Assembly (NCBI GenBank): GCA_958433005.1 | Contig: CAUAWV010000034.1 | Coordinates: 1 to 25,470, forward strand | Source: an uncultured Collinsella sp. | Lineage (GTDB): Bacteria; Actinomycetota; Coriobacteriia; Coriobacteriales; Coriobacteriaceae | DNA length: 25,470 nucleotides | Reading direction: 5' to 3' | In this document: in pieces, positions 1 to 7,215 of the stretch | Numbering within the stretch: position 1 is the first letter of the stretch | Layout: every line of letters begins with the position of its first letter | Notes under the pieces: model-generated | Seen by the model: only the letters and a program-made list of their open reading frames with translations | The model's database searches: none | What the model was told of the DNA's origin: nothing | Position numbers and translations under genes: made by a program

Positions 1-665
1 ATCTTGTCGTTGAACTCGTGATCGGGATAGTTGGCGGCCACCTCGCGTGCCAAGCGCAGGAACAGGCCGTCGGTCGCTTTAATGATGTTGTCCTTGTGCA
101 CGGCCGTCACCTTTTTGCGGCCGCAGCGGCGGGCATACTCAAAGGCGTACTCCACAATGCGGCGACTCTTGGCGATGGAGATGGGCTTGATCGAGATGGC
201 GGAATCAGCGGCGAAGGTCTTTTGGCCCGAACGCTCAACGAGCTGCGAGAGCTCCTCGACCTCGGCAGCACCCTCATCGAACTCGATGCCGGCGTAGAGG
301 TCCTCGGTGTTCTCGCGCACGATAACCAGGTCGACGTCGCGGAAGCGCGAGCCGTCGCCCGGCTGCGACAGGCAGGGGCGCACGCAGGCGTACAGGTCGA
401 AGTGCTTGCGCAGGGCGACGTTAACGCTGCGGAAGCCCGTGCCGACCGGCGTGGTGATGGGGCCCTTGATGGCAACCTTGGTCTCGGCGACCGCATCGAG
501 CACATGTTGGGGCAGCGGCGTGCCAAACTCGTCCATGACGCCGGCACCGGCCTCCTGGACGTTCCAGTTGATCTGGACACCGGTGGCCTCGACCACGCGG
601 CGCATGGCCTGCGTAATCTCGGGACCGATGCCGTCACCGGGAATCAGGACTACATCGTGCGCCAT
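1..665 (-). CDS. NAD-type isocitrate dehydrogenase (partial, 3' end outside window)
   Basis: An isocitrate/isopropylmalate dehydrogenase family enzyme, most likely NAD-dependent isocitrate dehydrogenase, which oxidatively decarboxylates isocitrate to 2-oxoglutarate in the cytosol. About 221 N-terminal residues are present and the C-terminus lies beyond base 1. I read MAHDVVLIPGDGIGPEI at the start, the substrate motif FRSVNVALRK (Ser, Asn and Arg positions typical of isocitrate rather than isopropylmalate binding), RENTEDLYAGIEF, and the catalytic-lysine segment VHKDNIIKATDGLF. The ATG at 665 follows GAGGAG in the 3' end of the upstream gene, whose stop codon is 6 nt away, so it is the last visible gene of a four-gene operon. 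The family is certain. The substrate is probable, because homoisocitrate and tartrate enzymes share the fold. Confidence 0.85.
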   Translation of the reverse strand, partial: MAHDVVLIPGDGIGPEITQAMRRVVEATGVQINWNVQEAGAGVMDEFGTPLPQHVLDAVAETKVAIKGPITTPVGTGFRSVNVALRKHFDLYACVRPCLSQPGDGSRFRDVDLVIVRENTEDLYAGIEFDEGAAEVEELSQLVERSGQKTFAADSAISIKPISIAKSRRIVEYAFEYARRCGRKKVTAVHKDNIIKATDGLFLRLAREVAANYPDHEFNDK

Positions 666-671
666 AATCTG

Positions 672-1370
672 TTACTCCTCGTCTTCGGCGTCGTCAGATT
701 TTTTAACGCTAGCACGCTTCTTCTTTTTGGAGAGATCCAGGCCAAAACGTTTAACAAGCATTTCGCAAATCTCGCTCGAACGCGCCTTGAGATAGCTGCC
801 CTTGCCGTTCTCGGCATCGAACTTAAGGCGCAGCGCAAGCTTCTCGGCAACCTCGGCGTCGATCTCGCCCTGGCAAAACTCGTACAGGCAACCGAGCATA
901 TCGCGATACTCAAGGTCGCCGTGGTAGCACTGGATGGCCTCGTCCAGGATGGGCCAAGCCTCGCGCGAACGCTCGACACTCGTGGCGCCCCACACGCACA
1001 GCAGGCGGAAGGCGGCATAGCGCAGCGTGGAGGAGATCTCGTCGAACAGTGCGGTCTCGGCGCCCTCAAAGGCATCGCCCAACTGCTCGGGGCAGGTGGT
1101 GGCGAGCGCCGTCAGGGCATCGAGGGCCTCCCAGCGGGTCTGCGCCTCGGGGCGGTCGAGCGCCTCGATCAGCGCGGGTACGCAGGGCACGACGCGCTGC
1201 GGATCGCGCTCGGCAAGCAGGTGCAGCACGCGGGCGGCAAACTGGCGGATGCGGCGCGTGGGGCAGCCGAGCTCCTGGACCAGGCGGTCGACGGCGTTCT
1301 CGTTCTCCTCTGCCAGCTGGAGCTGTGCCAGCTCCTCGTCGGTGAGCTGTTCGTCTTTATTTTCTGCCAT
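672..1370 (-). CDS. HEAT-like helical repeat protein of unknown function
   Basis: A 232-residue soluble protein that I do not recognise as a named gene. Residues from about 35 to 130 read as paired amphipathic helices with HEAT/armadillo-style spacing (RQFAARVLHLLAERDP, then VPALIEALDRP, then TRWEALDALTALA). The N-terminus is acidic. The last 20 residues combine a Lys cluster (KKKKRASVKK) with an acidic end. There is no signal peptide or membrane segment. It sits between a small membrane protein (15 nt upstream) and isocitrate dehydrogenase (6 nt downstream) and is surely co-transcribed with both. HEAT proteins usually act as scaffolds or binding surfaces; a role with the neighbouring dehydrogenases is only a guess. 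The start at 1370 follows an AGAGG ribosome site. Confidence 0.75.
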   Translation of the reverse strand: MAENKDEQLTDEELAQLQLAEENENAVDRLVQELGCPTRRIRQFAARVLHLLAERDPQRVVPCVPALIEALDRPEAQTRWEALDALTALATTCPEQLGDAFEGAETALFDEISSTLRYAAFRLLCVWGATSVERSREAWPILDEAIQCYHGDLEYRDMLGCLYEFCQGEIDAEVAEKLALRLKFDAENGKGSYLKARSSEICEMLVKRFGLDLSKKKKRASVKKSDDAEDEE

Positions 1371-1385
1371 AGTTACCTCTTCTTA

Positions 1386-1814
1386 CTATTTCTTAGCATG
1401 CTTGCCAGCACCCTTGCTGTCATCGGTGACCGAGATGAGCTGTCGGTCGGCCGCGCCATTGCGACGTGCACGGCGGCGTTCCTCGGCATCGCCCGCGTCG
1501 GCGGCGGCGCGGTGAGCCTTGTTGACGTTAAAGACCTCGTCGTGCTTGCGCCACGGGCCGACGGACTCGCCAAAGCTCATCTTAAGGCCGGCGATAAAGC
1601 CGCCGAGCCAGCCGATCGGCGCAAACTGCACCAGCGGGAACAGCGAGAACACCCAGGTCAGCAGGACGACTGCCGCCGCTCCCGCAAAGTTGGCGATCCA
1701 GTAGTCGCGCTTGGTGATGACGCGCTTTTCGCACGCCCACTGGCCGCACAGAAAGCCGATGTATATCGCAAAGAGAAAGAGCACCAGCGCAAGCACCACG
1801 AACGTCCAGCTCAT
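1386..1814 (-). CDS. Small membrane protein, unknown
   Basis: A 142-residue protein. The N-terminal helix (about residues 2-24, MSWTFVVLALVLFLFAIYIG) is followed by a short Cys-containing loop (LCGQWACEKR) and a second hydrophobic stretch at about residues 38-62 that may continue into a re-entrant or third segment (APIGWLGGFIAGL). The rest is a charged, alanine- and arginine-rich cytoplasmic tail. I chose the ATG at 1814 because GGGGAG precedes it by 8 nt. A longer open frame to 1850 would overlap the upstream gene and adds an atypical Arg-rich start. It lies 5 nt after the dehydrogenase stop, so it belongs to the same operon. No family was recognised. Confidence 0.75.
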   Translation of the reverse strand: MSWTFVVLALVLFLFAIYIGFLCGQWACEKRVITKRDYWIANFAGAAAVVLLTWVFSLFPLVQFAPIGWLGGFIAGLKMSFGESVGPWRKHDEVFNVNKAHRAAADAGDAEERRRARRNGAADRQLISVTDDSKGAGKHAKK

Positions 1815-1819
1815 GGGCG

Positions 1820-2899
1820 CTACTCCCCGTGATGGTGGCCGCAGCAGCACTCGTGACCGTCGTCATGGGCATGGCCGCCGCAGCACTCGTGGTCCTCGCC
1901 GTGGTGGTGTCCGCAACCGCACTCGTGGTCGTCACCATGCTCGCCGCAACCGCAGCCTTCCTCGTGAGCACCGTGTTCCTCGGGACGATACTTCGACCAG
2001 TCCAGACCGGCGGCGATGGCGTCGGCCTCCTCCTTATAGAGGACCGTGATGGCCTGGGTGCCCAGCTTGGCACCACCGATGGCGTCGAGCATGTCGTAGA
2101 GCGTAAAGGCCACGTCGGCGCCGGGCAGCGCAAGCTCGCGGTCGTCGGCATAGGCGAGCGCCAAGCGCAGGTCCTTAATGAAATGCTCGACCATAAAGCC
2201 GGGCTTGTAGTCGCCGTCGAGCGCCTTGGGGGCCAGGCTCTCCATGGCGCCGGACTTGCCGGTGCCGCCCAGAATCATCTGGCGGGTCTTCTCCAGGTCA
2301 AGGCCGCTCAGCTCGGCAAATGCCATGGCGTCTGCCATGCCGACCATGCAGGCGCCCAGCGACACCTGGTTGGCGAGCTTGGCAGCCTGGCCCTTGCCGG
2401 CGCCGTCGAAGCAGCAGATGTTGGCCGCAAAGGTGGCAAGGATGTCGCGGACCGGCGCGATGTCGTTCTCGGTAGCGCCCACGATAGCCGTGAGCGTACC
2501 GGCGATAGCGCCCGACTCGCCGCCGGTGACGGGGCAGTCAAACGCCATGCGACCAGAAACCTGGGCGGCCTCGGCAATGTCACGGGCGAGCTCGGGCGAG
2601 CTCGTGGTGAGGTCGATCAAGACCGCGCCCGGCTTGGTGCACGCGAGCAGGCCGTCGCCCGCCAGGTAGAGCTCCTCGACCTCGGAGGGATAACCCACCA
2701 TGGTAAAGACGACGTCGGCGTTCGCCACGGCATCCGCCGGCGTATCGGCCCAGACTGCGCCGTGCTCGATAAGCGCCGCCGCCTTGGACTTAGTGCGGTT
2801 GTTGACCGTGACGGGATAGCCGGCGTCCAGAATGTGGCCGGCGATGGGGGCACCCATGATTCCGGTGCCGATAAATGCGACAGAGAGCTTGTTTGCCAT
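1820..2899 (-). CDS. Beta-hydroxyacid dehydrogenase (HIBADH/GarR family) with His/Cys-rich metal-binding tail
   Basis: An NAD(P)-dependent oxidoreductase of the 3-hydroxyisobutyrate dehydrogenase / tartronate semialdehyde reductase family, 359 residues. Residues 1-160 form the Rossmann domain with GTGIMG at 11-16; NNRTKSK after the second strand favours NADP. The substrate motif DCPVTGGESGA is at 121-131 and the catalytic lysine is Lys174 in GKGQAAKLANQ. The normal core ends near residue 305. It is followed by a tail (309-359) with 14 His and 9 Cys in 51 residues. The final 36 residues are three 12-residue repeats of the type xHECxCGHHHGE. Such tails bind Ni, Zn or Cu in SlyD- and HypB-type proteins, but I know of none as a standard part of this family. 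The true substrate cannot be told from sequence. It is the first gene of the operon. Confidence 0.88.
   Translation of the reverse strand: MANKLSVAFIGTGIMGAPIAGHILDAGYPVTVNNRTKSKAAALIEHGAVWADTPADAVANADVVFTMVGYPSEVEELYLAGDGLLACTKPGAVLIDLTTSSPELARDIAEAAQVSGRMAFDCPVTGGESGAIAGTLTAIVGATENDIAPVRDILATFAANICCFDGAGKGQAAKLANQVSLGACMVGMADAMAFAELSGLDLEKTRQMILGGTGKSGAMESLAPKALDGDYKPGFMVEHFIKDLRLALAYADDRELALPGADVAFTLYDMLDAIGGAKLGTQAITVLYKEEADAIAAGLDWSKYRPEEHGAHEEGCGCGEHGDDHECGCGHHHGEDHECCGGHAHDDGHECCCGHHHGE
1823..1930 (-). repeat. Three in-frame 36-bp repeats encoding His/Cys-rich 12-mers
   Basis: The 3' end of the dehydrogenase gene has an exact 36-base period. The segment GCACTCGTGG or a near copy recurs at 1847, 1883 and 1919. 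In protein terms these are the last three 12-residue units, each with HEC followed by further Cys and His. This looks like tandem expansion of a metal-binding module by slippage or recombination, in frame and without stop codons. Confidence 0.85.
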
Positions 2900-2924
2900 G
2901 AAACCTTTCCTTTTGGGTTGGGTG

Positions 2925-2953
2925 TTATTACCAGGTTGAATACTCGGTGCCAG
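2925..2953 (-). promoter_or_regulatory. Candidate sigma70-type promoter of the dehydrogenase operon
   Basis: Read on the minus strand: CTGGCA (2953-2948), a 17-nt spacer, then TAATAA (2930-2925), about 26 nt before the start codon. The match is reasonable but not strong. It is the only candidate I see in the gap upstream of the operon. Confidence 0.35.
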
Positions 2954-2997
2954 CGTTTGGGCTGTGAGTTGGGATCGATTACGGCCGCGTTACTTGC

Positions 2998-3951
2998 CTA
3001 CTGACCGCGCACGCGGCGGGCGATGCGGTCGGAAAGCGACGCCTTGTCGGCGCGGTTCTTACCCCAAAACGCGCAGGCCACCATGCCGGGGCCCACGTGC
3101 GAGCCAATGGTGGGACCCACGGAGCTGCGAATGATCGTGACGTCGGCGCAACCCTCCTCCTTGCGGATGGCGGCTTCGAGCCAGTCGCCGTCCTTTTCGG
3201 CATCGGCCGTCATAATGGCGATGGGCATGGTGCGATCGGGCACATAGTTCTCGCGGAACGACTTGAGAATGGACTTGAGCGCCTTCTTGCGACCGCGGTT
3301 GACGCCGATCAGCGACAGCGAGCCGGCCAGGTCGTAGGACAGCTCGGGTTTGACGTCGAGCTTTGCCGTGAGCTGTGCCGCCGCGGGCGGAATGCGGCCG
3401 CCGGCAGCCAGCGCGTCAAAGCTCTCGAGCGTAAAGTAGCCGTGCACGTAGGTCTTGGCCTCGTTTGCCCAGTCGACCAGCTGCTTAGCGGTCAATCCCG
3501 CCGAGCGCTGGCGCACGGCCTCGAGCGCCAAGAGCTCGCCGGTCGCGCAGGGTAGGGCGTTGTCGACCACGTAGAGCTCAAAGTCGGGATACTCGGCGCG
3601 CACGGCATCTGCCGCCTGGCACGCGGAGTTGTAGCTCGACGACAGCGCCGAGGTAAAGCACAGGTAGACCGTGGGCGTGCCCTCTTTGGCGCACTCGGTA
3701 AAGAACTCGATATAGCGACCGAGCGACACAGCCGAGGTGGACACGCGGGCACCGGCGCGCATGCGGTCGTAGAACTCCTTGGACGTGATGCTCGACCAGA
3801 TGTCGTCCGTACGCTCCTCGCCATCGATAATGAAGGGAAAGCCCAGGATATCGACATCGAGGTTCGCGGCGACCTCGGGGCTAAAGTCGCAGCAGGTATC
3901 GACGACGATGCGGCAACGGTTAGAATGACCGGCGGATGCGGCCTTGTCCAT
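2998..3951 (-). CDS. DegV family fatty-acid-binding protein
   Basis: A 317-residue DegV-fold protein. The family binds a fatty acid in a deep pocket; some members (FakB) present it to the DhaK-like kinase FakA for phosphorylation and use in phospholipid synthesis. Hallmarks seen are the N-terminal RIVVDTCCDFSPEVA strand-loop (equivalent to the DS-x-D motif), FPFIIDGEE, and the ligand-pocket segment CFTSALSSSYNSACQAA. A C-terminal region with GPTIGSHVGPG matches the family's H-x-GPG motif. I chose the ATG at 3951, preceded by AAGGAG at 8 nt; one codon earlier a TTG could also start. No FakA gene is adjacent. A terminator hairpin stands 19 nt upstream, so expression needs readthrough or a promoter in the end of the upstream gene. 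Confidence 0.9.
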   Translation of the reverse strand: MDKAASAGHSNRCRIVVDTCCDFSPEVAANLDVDILGFPFIIDGEERTDDIWSSITSKEFYDRMRAGARVSTSAVSLGRYIEFFTECAKEGTPTVYLCFTSALSSSYNSACQAADAVRAEYPDFELYVVDNALPCATGELLALEAVRQRSAGLTAKQLVDWANEAKTYVHGYFTLESFDALAAGGRIPPAAAQLTAKLDVKPELSYDLAGSLSLIGVNRGRKKALKSILKSFRENYVPDRTMPIAIMTADAEKDGDWLEAAIRKEEGCADVTIIRSSVGPTIGSHVGPGMVACAFWGKNRADKASLSDRIARRVRGQ

Positions 3952-3969
3952 CAAAGCGACTCCTTACGT

Positions 3970-4001
3970 AAAAAGGCGGCCACCCGCATGGGATGGCCGC
4001 C
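3970..4001 (-). terminator. Rho-independent terminator of the hibernation factor gene
   Basis: On the minus strand a perfect stem GGCGGCCA/TGGCCGCC, extended by CCC/GGG, closes a tiny loop and is followed by TTTTT. It lies about 30 nt after the hpf stop codon and only 19 nt before the degV start codon. Confidence 0.85.
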
Positions 4002-4004
4002 AAC

Positions 4005-4026
4005 CGTTAACTCATGCAAGTTAACG
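4005..4026. repeat. Short inverted repeat between hpf stop and terminator
   Basis: CGTTAAC and GTTAACG arms (7 bp, perfect) are separated by 8 nt (TCATGCAA). It sits just after the hpf stop codon. It could be a protein-binding site for the downstream degV promoter or chance; no function is assigned. Confidence 0.4.
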
Positions 4027-4030
4027 TATT

Positions 4031-4615
4031 TTACTCGTCAAGTGTTTCGATGCGGGGCTTGATGATGCCATATCCACCATTCTTACGGTGATACACCACA
4101 TTGATGAGACCGGTCGTCGCGTTCTCGAACACGTAGAAGTCGTGGCCCAGCAGATCGGTCTGCACCAGCGCCTGCTCCTCAGTCATCGGGGTGACGTCGA
4201 TAACCTTCTCGCGGACGAGCAGGTCGTCCTCCTCCTCGGGCAGCAGCAGGTCGGCCAGATCCTCGACGCGCTCGACCGGCGCGACATCCGCGGCGCTGGC
4301 ACCGCCCTGGCGGTTGTCCACGACCTTGGTCTTGAACTTACGCAGCTGGCGGGTGACCTTATCGGCGGAGAGGTCGATGGCGGCGTACATATCTGCACCG
4401 TGCTCGGCAACGCGAATCACCGAACCGCGGGCGCGAACCGTAACCTCGACGATTGCCGGGTTGGGGTTCGAGGGGTTCTTCTCATAGCGAAGTACAACGT
4501 CGACCGTCATGGGCTCGATATCGAAAACCTTGAGCGCCTCGCCGATCTTCTCATCCACATGCGCACGCAGAGCATCGGTTACCGTCGTCTTGCGTCCAGA
4601 AACCTTGATATCCAT
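4031..4615 (-). CDS. hpf: Ribosome hibernation promoting factor, long form (HPF/RaiA family)
   Basis: A 194-residue long-form hibernation factor that pairs 70S ribosomes into inactive 100S dimers during slow growth. The N-terminal S30AE domain (1-100) starts MDIKVSGRKTTVTDALRAHV and contains the beta-strand core VTVRARGSVIRVAEHGADMYAAIDLSADKVTRQL. A charged linker (about 101-132, with PEEEDD) joins it to the C-terminal dimerisation domain (133-190), with the typical GHDFYVFENATTGLINVVYHRKNGGYGIIKP. The ATG at 4615 has GGAG 8 nt upstream; an in-frame upstream extension to 4675 has no family match. It is monocistronic by appearance, with its own terminator. Confidence 0.95.
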   Translation of the reverse strand: MDIKVSGRKTTVTDALRAHVDEKIGEALKVFDIEPMTVDVVLRYEKNPSNPNPAIVEVTVRARGSVIRVAEHGADMYAAIDLSADKVTRQLRKFKTKVVDNRQGGASAADVAPVERVEDLADLLLPEEEDDLLVREKVIDVTPMTEEQALVQTDLLGHDFYVFENATTGLINVVYHRKNGGYGIIKPRIETLDE

Positions 4616-4736
4616 ACGTGGCTCCAATCTGCCTCGGGGACTTACTGTACTGGCTATGTACCCATTGCCGTGCATTTAATCACGCGGATTCCTAAAGACC
4701 CGAATAACGATTGCTTGATACCGCATACCGAAGTCT

Positions 4737-4760
4737 CGCACTTTTCCGTGGCAAAGTGCG
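4737..4760. other. Hairpin in the 317-nt gap upstream of hpf
   Basis: Perfect arms CGCACTTT and AAAGTGCG are separated by 8 nt. It lies in the gap between hpf and the lipoprotein gene (4616-4932), probably in the hpf promoter or leader region. Apart from this and the terminator at 4833-4866 I see no gene or convincing promoter in that gap. Confidence 0.4.
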
Positions 4761-4832
4761 CTATAGAAGGGAGCCGACGGCTTTGTATTTGGTCCCGAAA
4801 ATTGGCTTTGACCTGCTGGTTTTATAGGGATG

Positions 4833-4866
4833 AAAAAGCCGGGCTCCCCTATTGGGGAAGCCCGGC
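4833..4866 (-). terminator. Rho-independent terminator of the lipoprotein gene
   Basis: Read on the minus strand, the stem GCCGGGCT/AGCCCGGC plus CCCC/GGGG with a one-base bulge is followed by TTTTT. It is 67 nt beyond the stop codon of the solute-binding lipoprotein. Confidence 0.85.
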
Positions 4867-4932
4867 AGTGCGTGTTGAAACCGTGAAGAGGCGTCCTTTC
4901 CAACGTATAGGAGACACCACCCCTAGCAATAA

Positions 4933-5940
4933 CTAGCTATTAAGTTTGTTAATGTCGTCGTCGGTGATGGTGCCTTCCTGGCTGGACGATTTGTCCTCGG
5001 AGGATGCGGTCTCATTGTTGGAATCGGAGGACTCGCTGCCGGAAGACGTGGTCTCACTGGACTCAGAGTCACCCGGCTGCACGTTAGCGCCCGAAACCGT
5101 CTTAGTGGTGAGGTCGTAGGGCATCCTGCCATACCAGACAGAGTGGACCGCCTCGAGCGTGCCGTCGGCCGTAATACCGTCGAGGGCATCGCTCACGGCA
5201 CGGCACAGTTCGTCATTGGACGAGAGGCCCGCAACACCAAGCGTCGAGGGCGCCTCGAGCGAACCGGCATAGGAGACCTCGCTCATCAGGCGTGCAAGGT
5301 AGCCGCCGGCCGTGGAGTCGCAGATTACATAGTCGACCTCGCCGGACTCGAGTGCCTCAAAGCACTCGTTGATGTTGGAGTAAGTCTTTTGGTTGGCGGC
5401 GATGCTCTGCTTAGCAAGCGCCTCCTGCGAGGCCGAGGACATCTGGACACCCAGAGTAGACGTGTTAAGGGTATCGGTGGAAACGCTTAGCGACCCACCA
5501 TCGCTGGTTTTACCGAACACGGAAGCGGCATCGTACAGGCAGGTGCCGAGCGAGCTAACGTCCCCGTCCGTGGAGTTGATCTCGCCGATAAAGATATCAG
5601 CCTTTTTGTCGCCGAGCGCGGAACCTGCCGAGGACGCATCGACAAAGGCGACCTTAAGGCCCATGCGGCTTGCAAGGGCGCGGGCGGCGTCAACCGCATA
5701 CCCCGTGAGCTCGCCGTCGGCGTCCTGCATGGCCTGCGGCGCATCGGAGGTATCGAGGGCAACCGTCAGGGTTCCGGGAGTGACCAGAGCATCGTCCGAC
5801 ACCGCCGGCGTGACGGTCTCGTACTCGATCTGGTCGATCGTGGGAGTCGTGAACGTAGACAGCGGGTTGAACGCGCATCCGCTCAGGCCCAAAACGGCGA
5901 TGACCGCTGCGGTCCCAGCACCTAACCGAGCCGCGTGCAT
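4933..5940 (-). CDS. Solute-binding lipoprotein, family 3 (orphan), with Ser-rich C-terminal tail
   Basis: A 335-residue extracellular substrate-binding protein of the amino-acid ABC type (SBP family 3). The signal peptide MHAARLGAGTAAVIAVLGLSGC ends in an LSGC lipobox, so Cys22 would be lipidated and the protein held on the outer face of the membrane. The body has TLTVALDTSDAPQAM, ELTGYAVDAARALASRMGL and KKADIFIGEI, the standard lobe 1 elements. The last 50 residues are a low-complexity Ser/Glu/Asp/Asn tail, odd at this end because linkers usually follow the lipobox. The start at 5940 has GAGGGG 7 nt upstream; an ATG at 5958 is a possible alternative. No permease or ATPase gene is near, so the transporter partner or a sensing role is unknown. 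Confidence 0.85.
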   Translation of the reverse strand: MHAARLGAGTAAVIAVLGLSGCAFNPLSTFTTPTIDQIEYETVTPAVSDDALVTPGTLTVALDTSDAPQAMQDADGELTGYAVDAARALASRMGLKVAFVDASSAGSALGDKKADIFIGEINSTDGDVSSLGTCLYDAASVFGKTSDGGSLSVSTDTLNTSTLGVQMSSASQEALAKQSIAANQKTYSNINECFEALESGEVDYVICDSTAGGYLARLMSEVSYAGSLEAPSTLGVAGLSSNDELCRAVSDALDGITADGTLEAVHSVWYGRMPYDLTTKTVSGANVQPGDSESSETTSSGSESSDSNNETASSEDKSSSQEGTITDDDINKLNS

Positions 5941-5958
5941 CAAGCTGCCCCTCACCAT

Positions 5959-6289
5959 GTCCACTACCCTGCCTTCTGTGTCGTATACGATCCGTGCGTT
6001 GCGCGGAATATCAGGTTGTTCCCACCAGCTGACCTGGTATTTGACCCCACACTTGCGCACCGGGGCGTTTGCTCGGGAGGCCGCAGCCACCTTCACGACT
6101 GGCCCGCTCGCCCGCGAGGCGGTATTGCCCCAAAGAAAGTAGAACGGACGGTGCGGCTTACATCTAGGACGCGCCATGATCGCGCCGCGCGCACGCGGTC
6201 GCTTACGTGGATCCCTTTGACCGCGTCTGTCTTGGACTAGGACGGGCATTTCGTCCGTCCGCAACCACAGCCTGGTAGGAACGTAGCGC
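5959..6289 (-). other. Long 5' leader upstream of the lipoprotein gene
   Basis: The gap from 5959 to 6405 holds no gene I can support. If the promoter at 6290-6318 is right, the lipoprotein mRNA has a leader of about 325-345 nt. Inside it, AATATCAGGT (6028) pairs with ACCTGGTATT downstream with one G-T, enclosing a smaller ACCAG/CTGGT hairpin, and there is a perfect TCGTATACGA palindrome. The lipoprotein frame stays open through the whole leader, but its candidate starts there lack ribosome sites. No known riboswitch class was recognised. Confidence 0.4.
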
Positions 6290-6318
6290 ATTATAGCTAA
6301 GTTCAAGCTAAAGTTTAA
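6290..6318 (-). promoter_or_regulatory. Strong candidate promoter of the lipoprotein gene
   Basis: Minus strand: TTAAAC (6318-6313), a 17-nt spacer, then a perfect TATAAT (6295-6290). The surrounding bases are AT-rich in an otherwise GC-rich region. It is the best consensus -10 in the window. Confidence 0.65.
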
Positions 6319-6405
6319 GGTTAGGGGCGTCATTCGCATCGCGAGTACAGATTTCGCAGGTCAGGACGGGCCGCACGCGCCATCTTCACTGCCACAAAAC
6401 CACCC

Positions 6406-7212
6406 CTACCAAACACGTGCGATAGCAATGCCATCGACTGCCGCAGCGCCGGCGCGCTTGAGTTCCGCCGAAGCCGTGGCCATCGTCGCGCCCGTGGTGA
6501 TAACGTCATCGATCAGCAGCAGGCGGCGGCCGTGCACGTCCTCAACCGTCTCGTACATGCCTTGGGCACGCTCGCGGCGCTCCTCACGACCGAGTTCGCG
6601 CTGGTCGCCATGCCCGTACTTGACGAGAGCATCGAGCAGGGGAACACCCGACAGCTCGCAAAATGGGCGCGCAATAGCCTCCATATGATCAAAACCACGC
6701 CGCCGAAACGCTGCCGCCGTCGCAGGCACAAACACCACCGCATCCGCACCGGACAGCACACCTCCTAAGCGTTCGGGCGCTACGACCTGGGCATGCAGGG
6801 CGGTGTCGTAAAGCAGCTCCGCCAGATACGGAGCCAGACGCCGCTCGCCCGCATCCTTGTACGCTTTAATGATGCGCGGCAGCGGATGCGAGTAGACGGC
6901 GCACGCCAGGCAGCGGTCGAGCGCCTCCGACATTGCCGAGGACGTGCCCTCGACCGAACATTCAGTGCACAGCAAATCCCCAAACGGGGCGCCGCATCGG
7001 GTGCAGCTATGACGTGGGTCGATGAGCGTGAGCGCAGCCAGGCAGTCTTGGCAAATAAGCGCACCGGCGCGCTCGCAGCCGGCACATCGTGTTGGCGACA
7101 ATGCCTCGAGCGCCTCGCGTGCCACCCGCTCGGCAAACGGTAGCAATTCGTCCGCAAACGGTAGGGCGCCGGCACCCTGCAGACGGCTCAATATGTTCAG
7201 ATGGCTCTTCAA
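6406..7212 (-). CDS. comF: ComF family phosphoribosyltransferase-like protein
   Basis: A 268-residue ComF protein, the family linked to DNA uptake and processing in natural competence. The N-terminal region holds a double zinc-ribbon with eight cysteines in four CxxC pairs (43/46, 54/57, 70/73, 82/85). The C-terminal phosphoribosyltransferase-like domain has the PRPP-loop motif LIDDVITTGAT at about 233-243. ComF-typical segments KAYKDAGERRLAPYLAELL and FRRRGFDHMEAIARPF are present. The start is a TTG at 7212 with GGGAGG 8 nt upstream; that ribosome site is locked in the 3' arm of a 12-bp hairpin. It is the last gene of the tmk-holB-ricT series, 102 nt after ricT. Whether this species is competent cannot be judged here. 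Confidence 0.9.
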   Translation of the reverse strand: MKSHLNILSRLQGAGALPFADELLPFAERVAREALEALSPTRCAGCERAGALICQDCLAALTLIDPRHSCTRCGAPFGDLLCTECSVEGTSSAMSEALDRCLACAVYSHPLPRIIKAYKDAGERRLAPYLAELLYDTALHAQVVAPERLGGVLSGADAVVFVPATAAAFRRRGFDHMEAIARPFCELSGVPLLDALVKYGHGDQRELGREERRERAQGMYETVEDVHGRRLLLIDDVITTGATMATASAELKRAGAAAVDGIAIARVW

Positions 7213-7215
7213 GAC

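Noticed and set aside
18..1832. 604-codon plus-strand open frame across three minus-strand genes
   Set aside because: It spans three separate real genes and their gaps, and has no motif or ribosome site.
1823..1930. 36-bp periodic repeats as a possible CRISPR array
   Set aside because: There are no spacers; the units are contiguous and in frame within a coding sequence.
5959..6339. N-terminal extension of the lipoprotein frame by up to 127 residues
   Set aside because: It would bury the signal peptide and lipobox inside the protein, candidate starts lack ribosome sites, and a good promoter lies within it.
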